This document shows, one piece after another, positions 51,440 to 59,990 of a stretch of DNA of 64,000 nucleotides. Positions within the stretch are counted from its first letter, which is position 1; the number at the start of each line of letters is the position of its first letter. The notes under the pieces are model-generated. The model did no database searches and had not been told where the DNA came from. It worked only from the letters and a program-made list of their open reading frames with translations. Origin of the DNA: an uncultured Collinsella sp. (lineage in GTDB: Bacteria > Actinomycetota > Coriobacteriia > Coriobacteriales > Coriobacteriaceae); assembly GCA_900767675.1 (NCBI GenBank), contig CAAFZX010000036.1, forward strand, positions 3,048 to 67,047, given 5' to 3'. The translations under genes and the position numbers were made by a program.

Positions 51440-52085
51440 GATAATAGTCCAGCTTCTTTTCGGCGGCGCCCAGCAGCATCTCGACCACAAAGTTAAAGAC
51501 CCAGTAAATCAGCGCCGCGATCGCAAACGGCACCATGCTCACCTGCGAGGCGACCAGCGCCTTGGCGGTCGAGAACATCTCACCCACGCCAATGGCAAAC
51601 GCCAGCGACGTGTCCTTGACCAGCGTGATGATCTCGTTGCCCATCGCCGGCAGAATACGCTTGGCGACCTGCGGCATCACGATATACAGAAACGTCTGCA
51701 TGCGCGAATAGCCCAGCACCTCGGCAGCCTCGTATTGACCGCGCGGAATGGACTGCAGGCCCGAACGATAGATCTCGGCAAAGTAACCGGCGTAGTTGAT
51801 GATGAATGCCACGACACACGCCGTCCACTTGGAATCGGGCGTGAGCGAAATGCCAAACACGTAGTACGGGGCAAAGTAGATGGCAAACATCTGCAGCATG
51901 AGCGGCGTACCGCGCATGACCGAAATGTAGATGCGCGCAATCCAGCGGAGCGGCGCAATTTTGCTCATGCGCATAAACGCCACGGGAATTCCCAGCGGAA
52001 TCGACCCGAGCAGCGTTAGCACAAACAGCTGCAAGCTGACCAAGAATCCCTGGCCAAGCATTTGCATCATGACCTGAATAGACAT
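51432..52085 (-). CDS. Polar amino-acid ABC transporter permease
   Basis: This encodes 217 residues from ATG 52085, overlapping the stop of the binding-protein gene (TAATG). There are five membrane helices. The EAA loop is EAAEVLGYSRMQTFLYIVMPQV, where the ATPase docks, and the HisM/GlnP-type FIINYAGYFAEIYRSGLQSIP precedes it. Only one permease gene is present, so it probably works as a homodimer. Confidence 0.94.
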   Translation of the reverse strand: MSIQVMMQMLGQGFLVSLQLFVLTLLGSIPLGIPVAFMRMSKIAPLRWIARIYISVMRGTPLMLQMFAIYFAPYYVFGISLTPDSKWTACVVAFIINYAGYFAEIYRSGLQSIPRGQYEAAEVLGYSRMQTFLYIVMPQVAKRILPAMGNEIITLVKDTSLAFAIGVGEMFSTAKALVASQVSMVPFAIAALIYWVFNFVVEMLLGAAEKKLDYYHD

Positions 52086-52945
52086 TACTTGAGCACCCAA
52101 TTATCGAAAGACAGACCGTAATCTGCATATTTATCACAGAGGTCCTTGACCGTGCCATCCTCGTAGAGTGCCTTGAGCGACTCGGTCACGGCATCGGCGG
52201 ACTTGGTGTCGCCCTTCTTGAAGCCAACGGCGTAGTGCTCGCTGGACAGCGGCTTGTCGAGCTGCATATAGGCATCGGGCTTGGCGGCAAGCTGATACTG
52301 AGCGATCGAGAGGTCACAGGCAACGGCATCGACTGCGCCACTCTCGAGCTGCATAAACGCCGTGTTGTACTCGCCGATGGTATCGAGCGTGGCAAACGTC
52401 GCGGCCAGATCCTTCTGGTCGCCCTCGAGCACATCCTGTGCGGCGGAATCAGTCTGGGTAATCACGGTCTTGCCAGCAAGATCGTCCCAGCTCTTGATAC
52501 CCGCGTCCTTCTTGACCACAAGTACCTGTTCGTTGAGCATGTAAGGCTCGGAGAACGTGTAGTCGTCCTCGCGACCCTCCATGGTAAAGCCATTCCAGAT
52601 GCAGTTGATGGCGCCGGAGTTGAGCAGCGTGTCCTTGGCATCCCAATCGATGGCCTCGTAATCGACATCCCAGCCCTGCTTATCGGCAACGGCCTTAGCC
52701 AGATCGAGGTCAAAACCGGTGTACTCGCCATCGTCGCCCACAAAGCCGTACGGAGGGTAGGACTTGTCAAAGCCCACCACGAGCTTCTTGGACTCCGCAG
52801 CGCCCTTCACATCCTTGGCCGCGGCAGAGCCAGCAGCGGAGCCCTTGCCGGCACCACCGCCGCAGCCGACAAGACCAAGGCCAAGCACCGTGGCAAGCGA
52901 ACCGGCTAGACCAACAAACTGACGACGAGACATATCAGTATTCAT
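52085..52945 (-). CDS. Amino-acid ABC transporter substrate-binding lipoprotein
   Basis: This encodes 286 residues from ATG 52945 behind AAGGGGG. The signal peptide has SRRQFVGLAG, a Tat-like arginine pair, and ends in a lipobox LVGCGGG with the lipidated cysteine near residue 28. The mature protein is a family 3 periplasmic-binding fold (LVVGFDKSYPPYGFVGDDGEYTG-type start, then FDLDLAKAVAD, QTDSAAQDVLEG). It captures a polar amino acid for the permease and ATPase downstream. Ligand identity is not evident. Confidence 0.93.
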   Translation of the reverse strand: MNTDMSRRQFVGLAGSLATVLGLGLVGCGGGAGKGSAAGSAAAKDVKGAAESKKLVVGFDKSYPPYGFVGDDGEYTGFDLDLAKAVADKQGWDVDYEAIDWDAKDTLLNSGAINCIWNGFTMEGREDDYTFSEPYMLNEQVLVVKKDAGIKSWDDLAGKTVITQTDSAAQDVLEGDQKDLAATFATLDTIGEYNTAFMQLESGAVDAVACDLSIAQYQLAAKPDAYMQLDKPLSSEHYAVGFKKGDTKSADAVTESLKALYEDGTVKDLCDKYADYGLSFDNWVLK

Positions 52946-52963
52946 GGTATTCCCCCTTGATGG

Positions 52964-52983
52964 CACTTTAGTTAGGTAAAGTG
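52964..52983. promoter_or_regulatory. Operator candidate CACTTTA-N6-TAAAGTG
   Basis: Exact 7-bp arms with spacer GTTAGG lie between the promoter and the start of the binding-protein gene. A related half-site CACTTTACC occurs at 53008-53016, spanning the promoter. Confidence 0.55.
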
Positions 52984-53001
52984 AGTCATGTAACGTCCAG
53001 A

Positions 53002-53030
53002 ATCATACACTTTACCTTGATAGAGTACAA
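53002..53030 (-). promoter_or_regulatory. Promoter of the amino-acid ABC operon
   Basis: TTGTAC (53025-53030), 17 bp, TATGAT (53002-53007) on the minus strand, about 60 bp before the ATG. Confidence 0.65.
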
Positions 53031-53040
53031 GGGAGAGGTT

Positions 53041-53167
53041 GCCCGGCGCGGGCGGGAGCGGCACGTAATTAAGTTTCCTGCTCTACAGTCCTGCTCACGA
53101 CGGAGGCCACATTAAGTGGCCTCCTGTTCGTGCGGAACTCGCGACAAATTAAACTCCGCGCCGGGCG
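53041..53167. repeat. Nested dispersed hairpin repeat, copy 2
   Basis: Outer 11-bp arms GCCCGGCGCGG and CCGCGCCGGGC enclose the hairpin GGAGGCCAC-ATTAA-GTGGCCTCC (53102-53124). The 53075-53146 core is a reverse-oriented near-copy of 6664-6735. Confidence 0.85.
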
Positions 53168-53286
53168 CCACCCAGCCGGGAGACAACGTGCTCGGAACCT
53201 TAAATAGCCTCCTCTCCAAACGGGCACGTTGAATGCACGGTACAATTGCTTCGGACTTTTCTTTTATTTAATAGTGGAGTTAATTC

Positions 53287-54735
53287 ATGGCAGAATCTCG
53301 TGCGGAGCGTAAGGCTCGTCGTGCTTTGATTGAGGCGGCTGAGGGGTCTCAGGAGAAAAAATCTTCTAAGGAATCCAAGTCATCTCAGGATGCGAAGGGT
53401 AAGTCGGCCAAAGGCAAGGTTAAGACCAAGCGTTCTGGCTCTCGTCAGGGCGGGGATAAGGCGTCTCACGTTCGTTCCAAGGGCTCGCGCAAGGATTCGG
53501 CTCAGCCTGCTCGTAAAACCGTGGATCCTAAGTCGCCTTGTTCCATCATGCGGGCTTGTGGTGGGTGCACGGCGCTCAATCGTCCTTATAAGAAGCAATT
53601 GGCGGCCAAGCAGGCTGCTATGGAGGAGCTTTTTGCCGCCCTTTGTGAGCGCGAGGGTATTGCCGTTGATCCCATTCGCGGTATGGGTGTTACCCTGGGC
53701 GACCCGGGCAAGTATCCTGCGCCGCGTGGTTTTCGTCATAAGGCTGCCACCCCGTTTGCTCCCGGTAAGGAGGGCACTGTCCGTTGCGGTTTCTTTGAGC
53801 GCGGCACGCACAAGATCGTTGCCGTACCCGAGTGTCCTGTCGAGGCGCCGGGCGCTCGTCAAATTCTCAACGGCATCGCGCACGAGGCCGAACGTCTGCA
53901 TATTCCCGCCTTTAATGAGGACAAGCATCTTGGTTTGCTTCGCTATGCCGTCGTCCGCTGCGGTTGGCGTACCGACCAGGTCATGGTTACACTCGTGACC
54001 GCCCAGCGTGACTTACCGCATGCGCAGGAGTTCTTTGAGGCCGTCGCGGCGCTCGATCCGCATATCGTCACCGTTGCCCAAAATATCAATGGCCGACCCG
54101 GTAACGCCATCTTGGGTGAGGAGACTCGTATCGTCTATGGCGCCGAGTGCATGCGCGACCAGCTGCTCGGTTGCGAATTCGATATCTCCCCCACCGCGTT
54201 CTATCAGACCAATCCGCAGCAGACCGAGCTGCTCTATCAGCTCGCGATTGACGGCATGGACCTGCAGCAGGGTGACATTCTCATGGACGCTTACTGCGGC
54301 AGCGGCACCATCGGTCTGTGTGCCGCGAAGGATGCCCAGAACAGGGGTGTCGGCATTATGCTGCTCGGCGTGGAGCGCAACCCGGCGGGCATTGCCGACG
54401 CACGTCGCAATGCCGAGCTCAACGGCCTCACCCGCAGCGCTTGGTTTATGGCCGACGACGCCACCGATTACATCCTGGACGCCGCCGATAACAACGAGCG
54501 CGTTGACGTTCTCTCCATCGACCCGCCGCGCGCCGGCTCCACGCCCGAGTTTCTTGAGGCCGCCTGCGCACTTAAGCCGCGCCGTATCACCTATATCAGC
54601 TGCAATCCCGTGACCCAAGAGCGCGACCTGCACCAACTCCTCGACGGAGACTATCGCCTGCTCAAGATCACGCCCGTCGACATGTTCCCCCACACCGACC
54701 ACACCGAAACCGTAGCGGTCCTTGAGCGCCGCTAA
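53287..54735 (+). CDS. RlmD/TrmA-family 23S rRNA uracil-C5 methyltransferase
   Basis: This encodes 482 residues. A lysine/serine-rich disordered tail of about 80 residues replaces the usual TRAM domain. An iron-sulfur cluster site follows: Cys85, Cys91, Cys94 (CSIMRACGGC) and Cys183 (PECPVE). The SAM-dependent methyltransferase core has FYQTNPQQTELLY, DAYCGSGTIGL, IDPPRAG and the nucleophile region YISCNPVTQERD. The enzyme makes 5-methyluridine in rRNA or tRNA; RlmD, RlmC-like and TrmA-like specificities cannot be separated here. Early codons are rich in T-ending triplets compared with neighbouring genes. Confidence 0.9.
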   Translation: MAESRAERKARRALIEAAEGSQEKKSSKESKSSQDAKGKSAKGKVKTKRSGSRQGGDKASHVRSKGSRKDSAQPARKTVDPKSPCSIMRACGGCTALNRPYKKQLAAKQAAMEELFAALCEREGIAVDPIRGMGVTLGDPGKYPAPRGFRHKAATPFAPGKEGTVRCGFFERGTHKIVAVPECPVEAPGARQILNGIAHEAERLHIPAFNEDKHLGLLRYAVVRCGWRTDQVMVTLVTAQRDLPHAQEFFEAVAALDPHIVTVAQNINGRPGNAILGEETRIVYGAECMRDQLLGCEFDISPTAFYQTNPQQTELLYQLAIDGMDLQQGDILMDAYCGSGTIGLCAAKDAQNRGVGIMLLGVERNPAGIADARRNAELNGLTRSAWFMADDATDYILDAADNNERVDVLSIDPPRAGSTPEFLEAACALKPRRITYISCNPVTQERDLHQLLDGDYRLLKITPVDMFPHTDHTETVAVLERR

Positions 54736-54763
54736 CCAACCCCGGTAGATTTTTGGGACAAGA

Positions 54764-54797
54764 AGGGGGCGTCCCGTCTGGACCGCCCCCTTTCGTT
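54764..54797. terminator. Terminator between methyltransferase and PHP genes
   Basis: AGGGGGCG and CGCCCCCT arms with inner pairing, shared by two converging genes. Confidence 0.75.
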
Positions 54798-54813
54798 GGG
54801 TATATGAGTCTCG

Positions 54814-55635
54814 TTACATCCCCTTGCGCAGGTCGCACACGCCAGCTGCCGCCATCTCGCGCAGCAGCGTCTCGCGGTCGCGCGTCACGATCAGGTCCAG
54901 TGGGAAGTGAATCTCGTCGAGCATCTTGCGCGCCTGGTCGAGCTTGCCAATGGCCATACCAATGTGTGCGTCGGTCGAGACACCGATCCCAACGCCCAGC
55001 TCGGCGCAGCGCTCGGCAATCTTGCGACACACGTTCCAATGCTCGGCATCCGTGCCATGCTCAAGACTATGGTTGTTGATCTCGATGATCTTATGCTTGG
55101 CCCTGGCCGCCAGCAGCACCTCATCGATATCGAACGGCACACCCGAACGACCCGTATGCCCCAGCATGAACACCTTGGGGTGATCCAGGGCATTGATGTA
55201 CATCTCGGTTGTCTGGGCGAGCGTCGCGCCTTCGGCAAACTGCGGGTTATGCACGCTTGCCACCAAATAATCCAAATTACGCGTCACCAAATCGAACAGT
55301 GAATGCTCACGACTATACGAATCGCCGGCAATATCGAGCGAAACGGAAATGTCCTCGCCAAACAGGCCTCCATCCAGCGAAACGATATCGGCCTCGGCAC
55401 CGCGAAGCACCAACACGCCGCTCCAAATGCGCGGCCAGATATCCTGGTTAATAAAGAATTGGAAACTGCGCAGGTCATTGGGACAAGGCGTAACCATCGA
55501 GCTTAAATGATCGGCGGAACCGAGCACCTGAAGGCCGCGCTCTGCCGCCCAATAGATGTTCTCCTCGATGGTTGAGTACGCATGCGCAGAGAACATCGTA
55601 TGAGTATGAATATCACAAGAAAGAAGGTAGGGCAT
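54814..55635 (-). CDS. PHP-domain phosphoesterase (YcdX-like)
   Basis: This encodes 273 residues from ATG 55635 behind AAGGAGA. The PHP metal motifs are DIHTHT (Asp8, His10, His12) near the N-terminus, GSADHLS, LRGAEADI, ASVHNP, and STDAHIGMA near the C-terminus. These supply the ligands of a trinuclear metal site. The family includes E. coli YcdX and histidinol-phosphatase-like enzymes. The substrate is unknown. It is on the same strand as the aminotransferase upstream (159 bp gap). Confidence 0.88.
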   Translation of the reverse strand: MPYLLSCDIHTHTMFSAHAYSTIEENIYWAAERGLQVLGSADHLSSMVTPCPNDLRSFQFFINQDIWPRIWSGVLVLRGAEADIVSLDGGLFGEDISVSLDIAGDSYSREHSLFDLVTRNLDYLVASVHNPQFAEGATLAQTTEMYINALDHPKVFMLGHTGRSGVPFDIDEVLLAARAKHKIIEINNHSLEHGTDAEHWNVCRKIAERCAELGVGIGVSTDAHIGMAIGKLDQARKMLDEIHFPLDLIVTRDRETLLREMAAAGVCDLRKGM

Positions 55636-55794
55636 CGGGTCTCCTTGTCCAGTATGGCCGTCGCGTATATTCATTGTACGCATAGCTTTCGGCAGTCGTA
55701 AAACTGCTTCATCCCAATCACACAACGGCATAGACAACGGGGTCTGGCTTAGCACCAAACCCCGTTTCACGTAAAACATTGTAAGCAGAGCGCT

Positions 55795-56985
55795 TTACTT
55801 TGAACGATACTCGTCCGCCAACTGCTTCCAGGCAGACAGTGAGTTGACGATAGTCTCGTAGCTCACGCAGTAGCCCAAGCGGAACCAGCCCGGCATGCCA
55901 AAACTGTCCGAGGGCACTGCGAGCAGTTCGTACTTCTTCGCGCGCTCGCAGAAAGCGTTCGCATCGGGCTCCAACGCCTTCACCCACAGGTAGAATGCAC
56001 CATCCGGCTCAACATAGGTGTAGCCGTACTCCGCCAGTGCATCGGTAAGCGCCGTGCGGTTGCGCGCATAGGCCTCAACGTCACTCGGTTCATCGATGCA
56101 ATCGATAATCACGCGCTGGAAGAGCGCCGGAGCGCACACGAAGCCCAGCGTACGGGCGGCACCGGCAACGGCGGGCATTAGACGAGCTGCCTGAGGATTC
56201 GTATTGGGTACCAGGACCCACCCCACGCGCTCGCCCGGTAGCGAAAGCGACTTGGAATACGAGTAGCACACGATGGTGTACTCGTAGATCGAAGGCACCC
56301 AAGGCACCTCGGCGCCATAGACAATCTCGCGATACGGCTCATCCGAGATAAGCATAATCGGATTCTCGGGATCGCGCTTGGCATTGGCCTCGCGTAAAAC
56401 ATTGGCCAGTCGCGTCAGTGTATCGCGCGTATACACGGCACCGGTCGGGTTGTTGGGTGAGTCGATAATGACGGCAGCCGTCTTATCGGTAATCGCCTTG
56501 AGCACGTTATCCACGCTCAACTGGAACGTATCTTCATCGGCGAGCGCCTCGACACACGTACAGCCGGCTTTCTCAATCCACACGCGATACTCCGGGAAGT
56601 ACGGGGCGATAACAATGACCTCGTCACCCGGGTTCGTAACGGCATTGAGCGTGCAGGTGAGCGAAGCCGCCGCGCCCACGGTCATAAAGACATCCTTGCC
56701 CTCATAGCTCGTACCGAATCGACGGTTGAGCGATTCGGCCACAGCGGCGCGACATTGCGGCAGGCCCGGTGCGGGCGTATAACCGTGCAGCTGGTCACTC
56801 GGCAGCTCCAAGGCCTTCTTAATGGACTCCGCGACGGCAGCGGGAGCAGGAACGCTCGGGTTGCCCAGCGAGAAATCGAACACGTTTTCCGCGCCGATCT
56901 GCGCCTTGCGCTCAAGGCCATAGCTAAAAATCTCACGGATGATGGAGCTCTCCGCACCGCGAGCATACATGGTTTCGTTGATCAT
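55795..56985 (-). CDS. PLP-dependent aminotransferase (class I/II)
   Basis: This encodes 396 residues from ATG 56985 behind AAAGGGG. It is a fold-type I enzyme: GNPSVPAP near residue 41, SPNNPTG at 176-182, SDEPYREIVY, and the Schiff-base lysine Lys245 in YSYSKSLSLPGERVGW. FRLGYCVSYE near the end has the substrate-carboxylate arginine. It is typical of aspartate or aromatic aminotransferases of the AAT I gamma group. Exact substrates are not clear. An in-frame start at 57084 would add residues unlike the family. Confidence 0.92.
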   Translation of the reverse strand: MINETMYARGAESSIIREIFSYGLERKAQIGAENVFDFSLGNPSVPAPAAVAESIKKALELPSDQLHGYTPAPGLPQCRAAVAESLNRRFGTSYEGKDVFMTVGAAASLTCTLNAVTNPGDEVIVIAPYFPEYRVWIEKAGCTCVEALADEDTFQLSVDNVLKAITDKTAAVIIDSPNNPTGAVYTRDTLTRLANVLREANAKRDPENPIMLISDEPYREIVYGAEVPWVPSIYEYTIVCYSYSKSLSLPGERVGWVLVPNTNPQAARLMPAVAGAARTLGFVCAPALFQRVIIDCIDEPSDVEAYARNRTALTDALAEYGYTYVEPDGAFYLWVKALEPDANAFCERAKKYELLAVPSDSFGMPGWFRLGYCVSYETIVNSLSAWKQLADEYRSK

Positions 56986-57046
56986 CTGTTCCCCTTTCGC
57001 ATAGGCGCTATTGTACGCTTTAGTCGGGCAAAGCGCCGCAGCAATG

Positions 57047-57104
57047 TTGATTGGGGACAGACTTAAATGCGTGAAAATGCTCATTTAAGTCTGTCCCCAA
57101 TCAA
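57047..57104. repeat. 23-bp perfect inverted repeat with GGGGACAG arms
   Basis: Arms 57047-57069 and 57082-57104 are exact 23-bp reverse complements around a 12-nt loop. The arms contain TTGGGGACAG, a signature found in other palindromes of this window. It lies between the aminotransferase promoter region and the ftsH terminator. Confidence 0.93.
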
Positions 57105-57111
57105 CAAAGAA

Positions 57112-57143
57112 AAAGCCTCCGCAGGTTTCTCCGCGGAGGCTTT
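57112..57143 (-). terminator. Terminator of ftsH
   Basis: Exact 11-bp arms AAAGCCTCCGC/GCGGAGGCTTT with a 10-nt loop, followed on the minus strand by TTTTTCTTTG, 12 bp after the ftsH stop. Confidence 0.88.
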
Positions 57144-57154
57144 CGCCACAAAGA

Positions 57155-59293
57155 CTATTTGTCGTCGTCGGTGTCGGCACCGGCATTGACGGCACAGTCA
57201 TCGTCGGCATCGTCGGATGCGGCTTCCGCATCCTCCTGCATGGCCGCCTGCGCAAATGCCGCGGCATCAGCCGCCAGCTCCTCCTCGCTCATACGAGGCG
57301 CGCGCTTCTTGGTCGGCATGCCGGCGGCCTTGGCATTGCGCTCCTCCTTGGCCGCCAGGATATCGCCCTCGCGCTCAAGATAGGCATCCCACTCGTTGTC
57401 GAGCAGGGCGTTCACGGCGTCGCCTTCGACGGTCTCGCGCTCAAGCAGCACCTTGGCCATCAGATCGAGTTGATCGCGGCGGGCATCCAAAATCTCGACC
57501 GCACGACGATGGGCCTCACGCATAATGCGCTGGACCTCGATGTCGATGCGGCGCGCCGTCTCCTCGGAATAATCCTGGTGATCGGCGTAATCGCGGCCAA
57601 GGAATACCTGATGCTGCGCCTCACCAAACACCTGCGTTCCAAGCTCCTCGCTCATGCCCAGGCGCGTGACCATCTCGCGCGCCATCTTGGTCGCGCGCTC
57701 CAGATCGTTGCTCGCGCCCGACGTGATGTCGTCGCACATGAGCTCCTCGGCAACGCGACCGCCCAAGAACACGGCAAGCTCGTCGAGCATCTCGTTCTTG
57801 GTCTTGAGGAAGTGGTCCTCCTGCGGAAGCTGCAGCGTGTAGCCCAGGGCCTGACCGCGGCTGACAATCGAGATCTTGTGGACCGGATCGGAATGCTCCA
57901 GGATGTGGCCCACCAGGGCGTGACCGCTCTCGTGGTAGGCAATCGTGGTGCGCTCGGCTTCGGTCATCACACGACCCTTGCGCTGCGGACCGGCAATCAC
58001 GCGCTCCATCGATTCCTCGACCTCGTCCATCGAGATCACGGAACGATGGCGGCGGGCAGCCAGCAGCGCAGACTCGTTGAGCAGATTTGCCAGATCGGCG
58101 CCGGTGAAGCCAACGGTCATCTGGGCGAGCTTCTCAAACTTCACGTCCTCGTCCATCGGCTTGTTCTCGGCATGTACGCGCAAGATCTGCTCGCGGCCCT
58201 TCACATCCGGACGGTCGACCGTAACCTGACGGTCAAAACGACCGGGGCGTAGCAATGCCGGATCCAGAATATCGGGGCGGTTGGTCGCGGCGATCAGGAT
58301 GACCGACTCGCTTTCCTCAAAACCGTCCATCTCGACCAGCAGCTGGTTGAGCGTCTGCTCGCGCTCGTCGTGACCGCCGCCCAAGCCAGCTCCGCGCTGA
58401 CGTCCCACAGCATCGATCTCGTCAATAAAGATGATCGACGGGGCCTGGGACTTGGCCTCCTTAAAGAGGTCACGCACACGGCTGGCGCCGACACCCACGA
58501 ACATCTCGACAAAGTCAGAACCCGAGATGCTAAAGAACGGCACGCCCGCCTCGCCGGCAACGGCCTTGGCCAGCAACGTCTTACCGGTACCCGGAGGGCC
58601 CACTAGCAACACACCACGGGGAATCTTGGCGCCCAGCTTGCGATAGCGGTCCGGGTCGCTCAAGAAGTCGCGGATCTCCTCGAGTTCCTCGACTGCCTCG
58701 TCCACGCCGGCAACGTCTTCAAACTTGACCTTGGGGCGCGTGGCCTCGTTGGTCTTGGCATTAGTCTTGCCAAACTGCATGTTCCTGTTGTTGGCGCCCA
58801 TCATCTGGCGCATAAAGTAGAACATGATGGCGATCAGGGCGATCGTCGGAAGCACGCTCATCGCCAGGTCGCCCCAAAAATCGGGATCGTTGGTGTTGAC
58901 GATGTACTTGGTATCGGGGTGCTCCGCCATAAGCTCGGCAAGCGAATCGGAGCCGACATAGGTCGATGAGAAGCTCTTGAGCTCGCTCGTATCGCCCTTG
59001 TCCTTTTTTGCCTTCCAGTAATGACCCGCCACGCTTCCGTCTTGAACAGTATAGGTCAAATCTTCGACGCGATCCTGCTTAATGGCGTTGACCATCTCGC
59101 TCGTCGCGAGCTTTACGGTATTGCTGGAATTGGCAAAGCCGGAGCCCATGTTAAAGAAGGCATAGCCCAGAAGCGCGCAAGCCAAAATAAAATACAGCCA
59201 GCCCGTACGCGTAGGCTTCTTGCCTCCGGGCATCCCCGGGATCTTAGGCTCCCGGGGAGTCTGGGAATTGTTATCGTTACGGTCGTCGGGCAT
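57155..59293 (-). CDS. ftsH: ATP-dependent zinc metalloprotease FtsH
   Basis: This encodes 712 residues. Membrane helices lie at about 31-50 and 143-163, with the small extracytoplasmic domain between. The AAA+ domain has Walker A GPPGTGKT (232-239), Walker B with DEID (291-294) and the second region of homology NRPDILDPALLRPGRFDR. The zinc protease site is HESGH at 454-458. The acidic C-terminal tail is Ala/Asp-rich. It degrades membrane and short-lived cytosolic proteins. It is downstream of hpt with a 1-bp gap; tilS-hpt-ftsH is a widely conserved order. Confidence 0.97.
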   Translation of the reverse strand: MPDDRNDNNSQTPREPKIPGMPGGKKPTRTGWLYFILACALLGYAFFNMGSGFANSSNTVKLATSEMVNAIKQDRVEDLTYTVQDGSVAGHYWKAKKDKGDTSELKSFSSTYVGSDSLAELMAEHPDTKYIVNTNDPDFWGDLAMSVLPTIALIAIMFYFMRQMMGANNRNMQFGKTNAKTNEATRPKVKFEDVAGVDEAVEELEEIRDFLSDPDRYRKLGAKIPRGVLLVGPPGTGKTLLAKAVAGEAGVPFFSISGSDFVEMFVGVGASRVRDLFKEAKSQAPSIIFIDEIDAVGRQRGAGLGGGHDEREQTLNQLLVEMDGFEESESVILIAATNRPDILDPALLRPGRFDRQVTVDRPDVKGREQILRVHAENKPMDEDVKFEKLAQMTVGFTGADLANLLNESALLAARRHRSVISMDEVEESMERVIAGPQRKGRVMTEAERTTIAYHESGHALVGHILEHSDPVHKISIVSRGQALGYTLQLPQEDHFLKTKNEMLDELAVFLGGRVAEELMCDDITSGASNDLERATKMAREMVTRLGMSEELGTQVFGEAQHQVFLGRDYADHQDYSEETARRIDIEVQRIMREAHRRAVEILDARRDQLDLMAKVLLERETVEGDAVNALLDNEWDAYLEREGDILAAKEERNAKAAGMPTKKRAPRMSEEELAADAAAFAQAAMQEDAEAASDDADDDCAVNAGADTDDDK

Positions 59294-59294
59294 C

Positions 59295-59843
59295 TTACGA
59301 ATAAACCTCCGGTTTCAAAATGCCCAGATACGGAAGGTTGCGATAGCGCTCGGCATAGTCGAGGCCGTAGCCCACCACAAAGGCATCGGGGCAATGGGTT
59401 CCAACATACTTGGGCGTGACGGCCGAGGTACGGTCCTCAACGTCCTTCCACAGGAAGGCGGCAACCTCCAGAGAAGCGGGCTTGCGGCTCTCGAGGTTCT
59501 TCATCAGGTACTTGAGCGTCAGGCCCGAGTCCAGAATGTCCTCGACGATCAGCACGTCGCGACCGCGGATGTCGATATCCAGATCCTTAATGATACGCAC
59601 GATACCCGAGGACTTCACACCGTCGCCATAGCTCGAAACAGCCATGAAATCGATGTTGGTCGGCAGCTCGATCTTGCGCATCAGGTCGCCCATAAAGACC
59701 ACGGCGCCACGCAGGACCGCAATCAGCACCAGATCCTTACCCGCGTAGTCGCGAGTAATCTGCTCGCCTAGGCGAGAGACGATACCGTCGATATCCTCCT
59801 GCGTAAACAGAACCTTCTCGATATCCGGATGTTGAGAAGCCAT
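59295..59843 (-). CDS. hpt: Hypoxanthine phosphoribosyltransferase
   Basis: This encodes 182 residues. The PRPP-binding motif is VLIVEDILDSGLTL, with the flexible loop near VSSYGDGVKSSG and VVGYGLDYAERYRNLP at the purine end. It salvages hypoxanthine and guanine to IMP and GMP. The gene lies between tilS (147-bp gap) and ftsH (1-bp gap). AAAGGG precedes the ATG. Confidence 0.96.
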   Translation of the reverse strand: MASQHPDIEKVLFTQEDIDGIVSRLGEQITRDYAGKDLVLIAVLRGAVVFMGDLMRKIELPTNIDFMAVSSYGDGVKSSGIVRIIKDLDIDIRGRDVLIVEDILDSGLTLKYLMKNLESRKPASLEVAAFLWKDVEDRTSAVTPKYVGTHCPDAFVVGYGLDYAERYRNLPYLGILKPEVYS

Positions 59844-59990
59844 GACAACCCTTTCTTGTGCTTATCGCCCACACACCGCCGTATGGACGCGAACTACACA
59901 TTCTAGCAGCGCACGGGGTATATTTACCAGCCCGTACGCCATCAGCGCGGGAATACCGTCAACGTCGCACAGAATAGCCGGCGTGAGACG

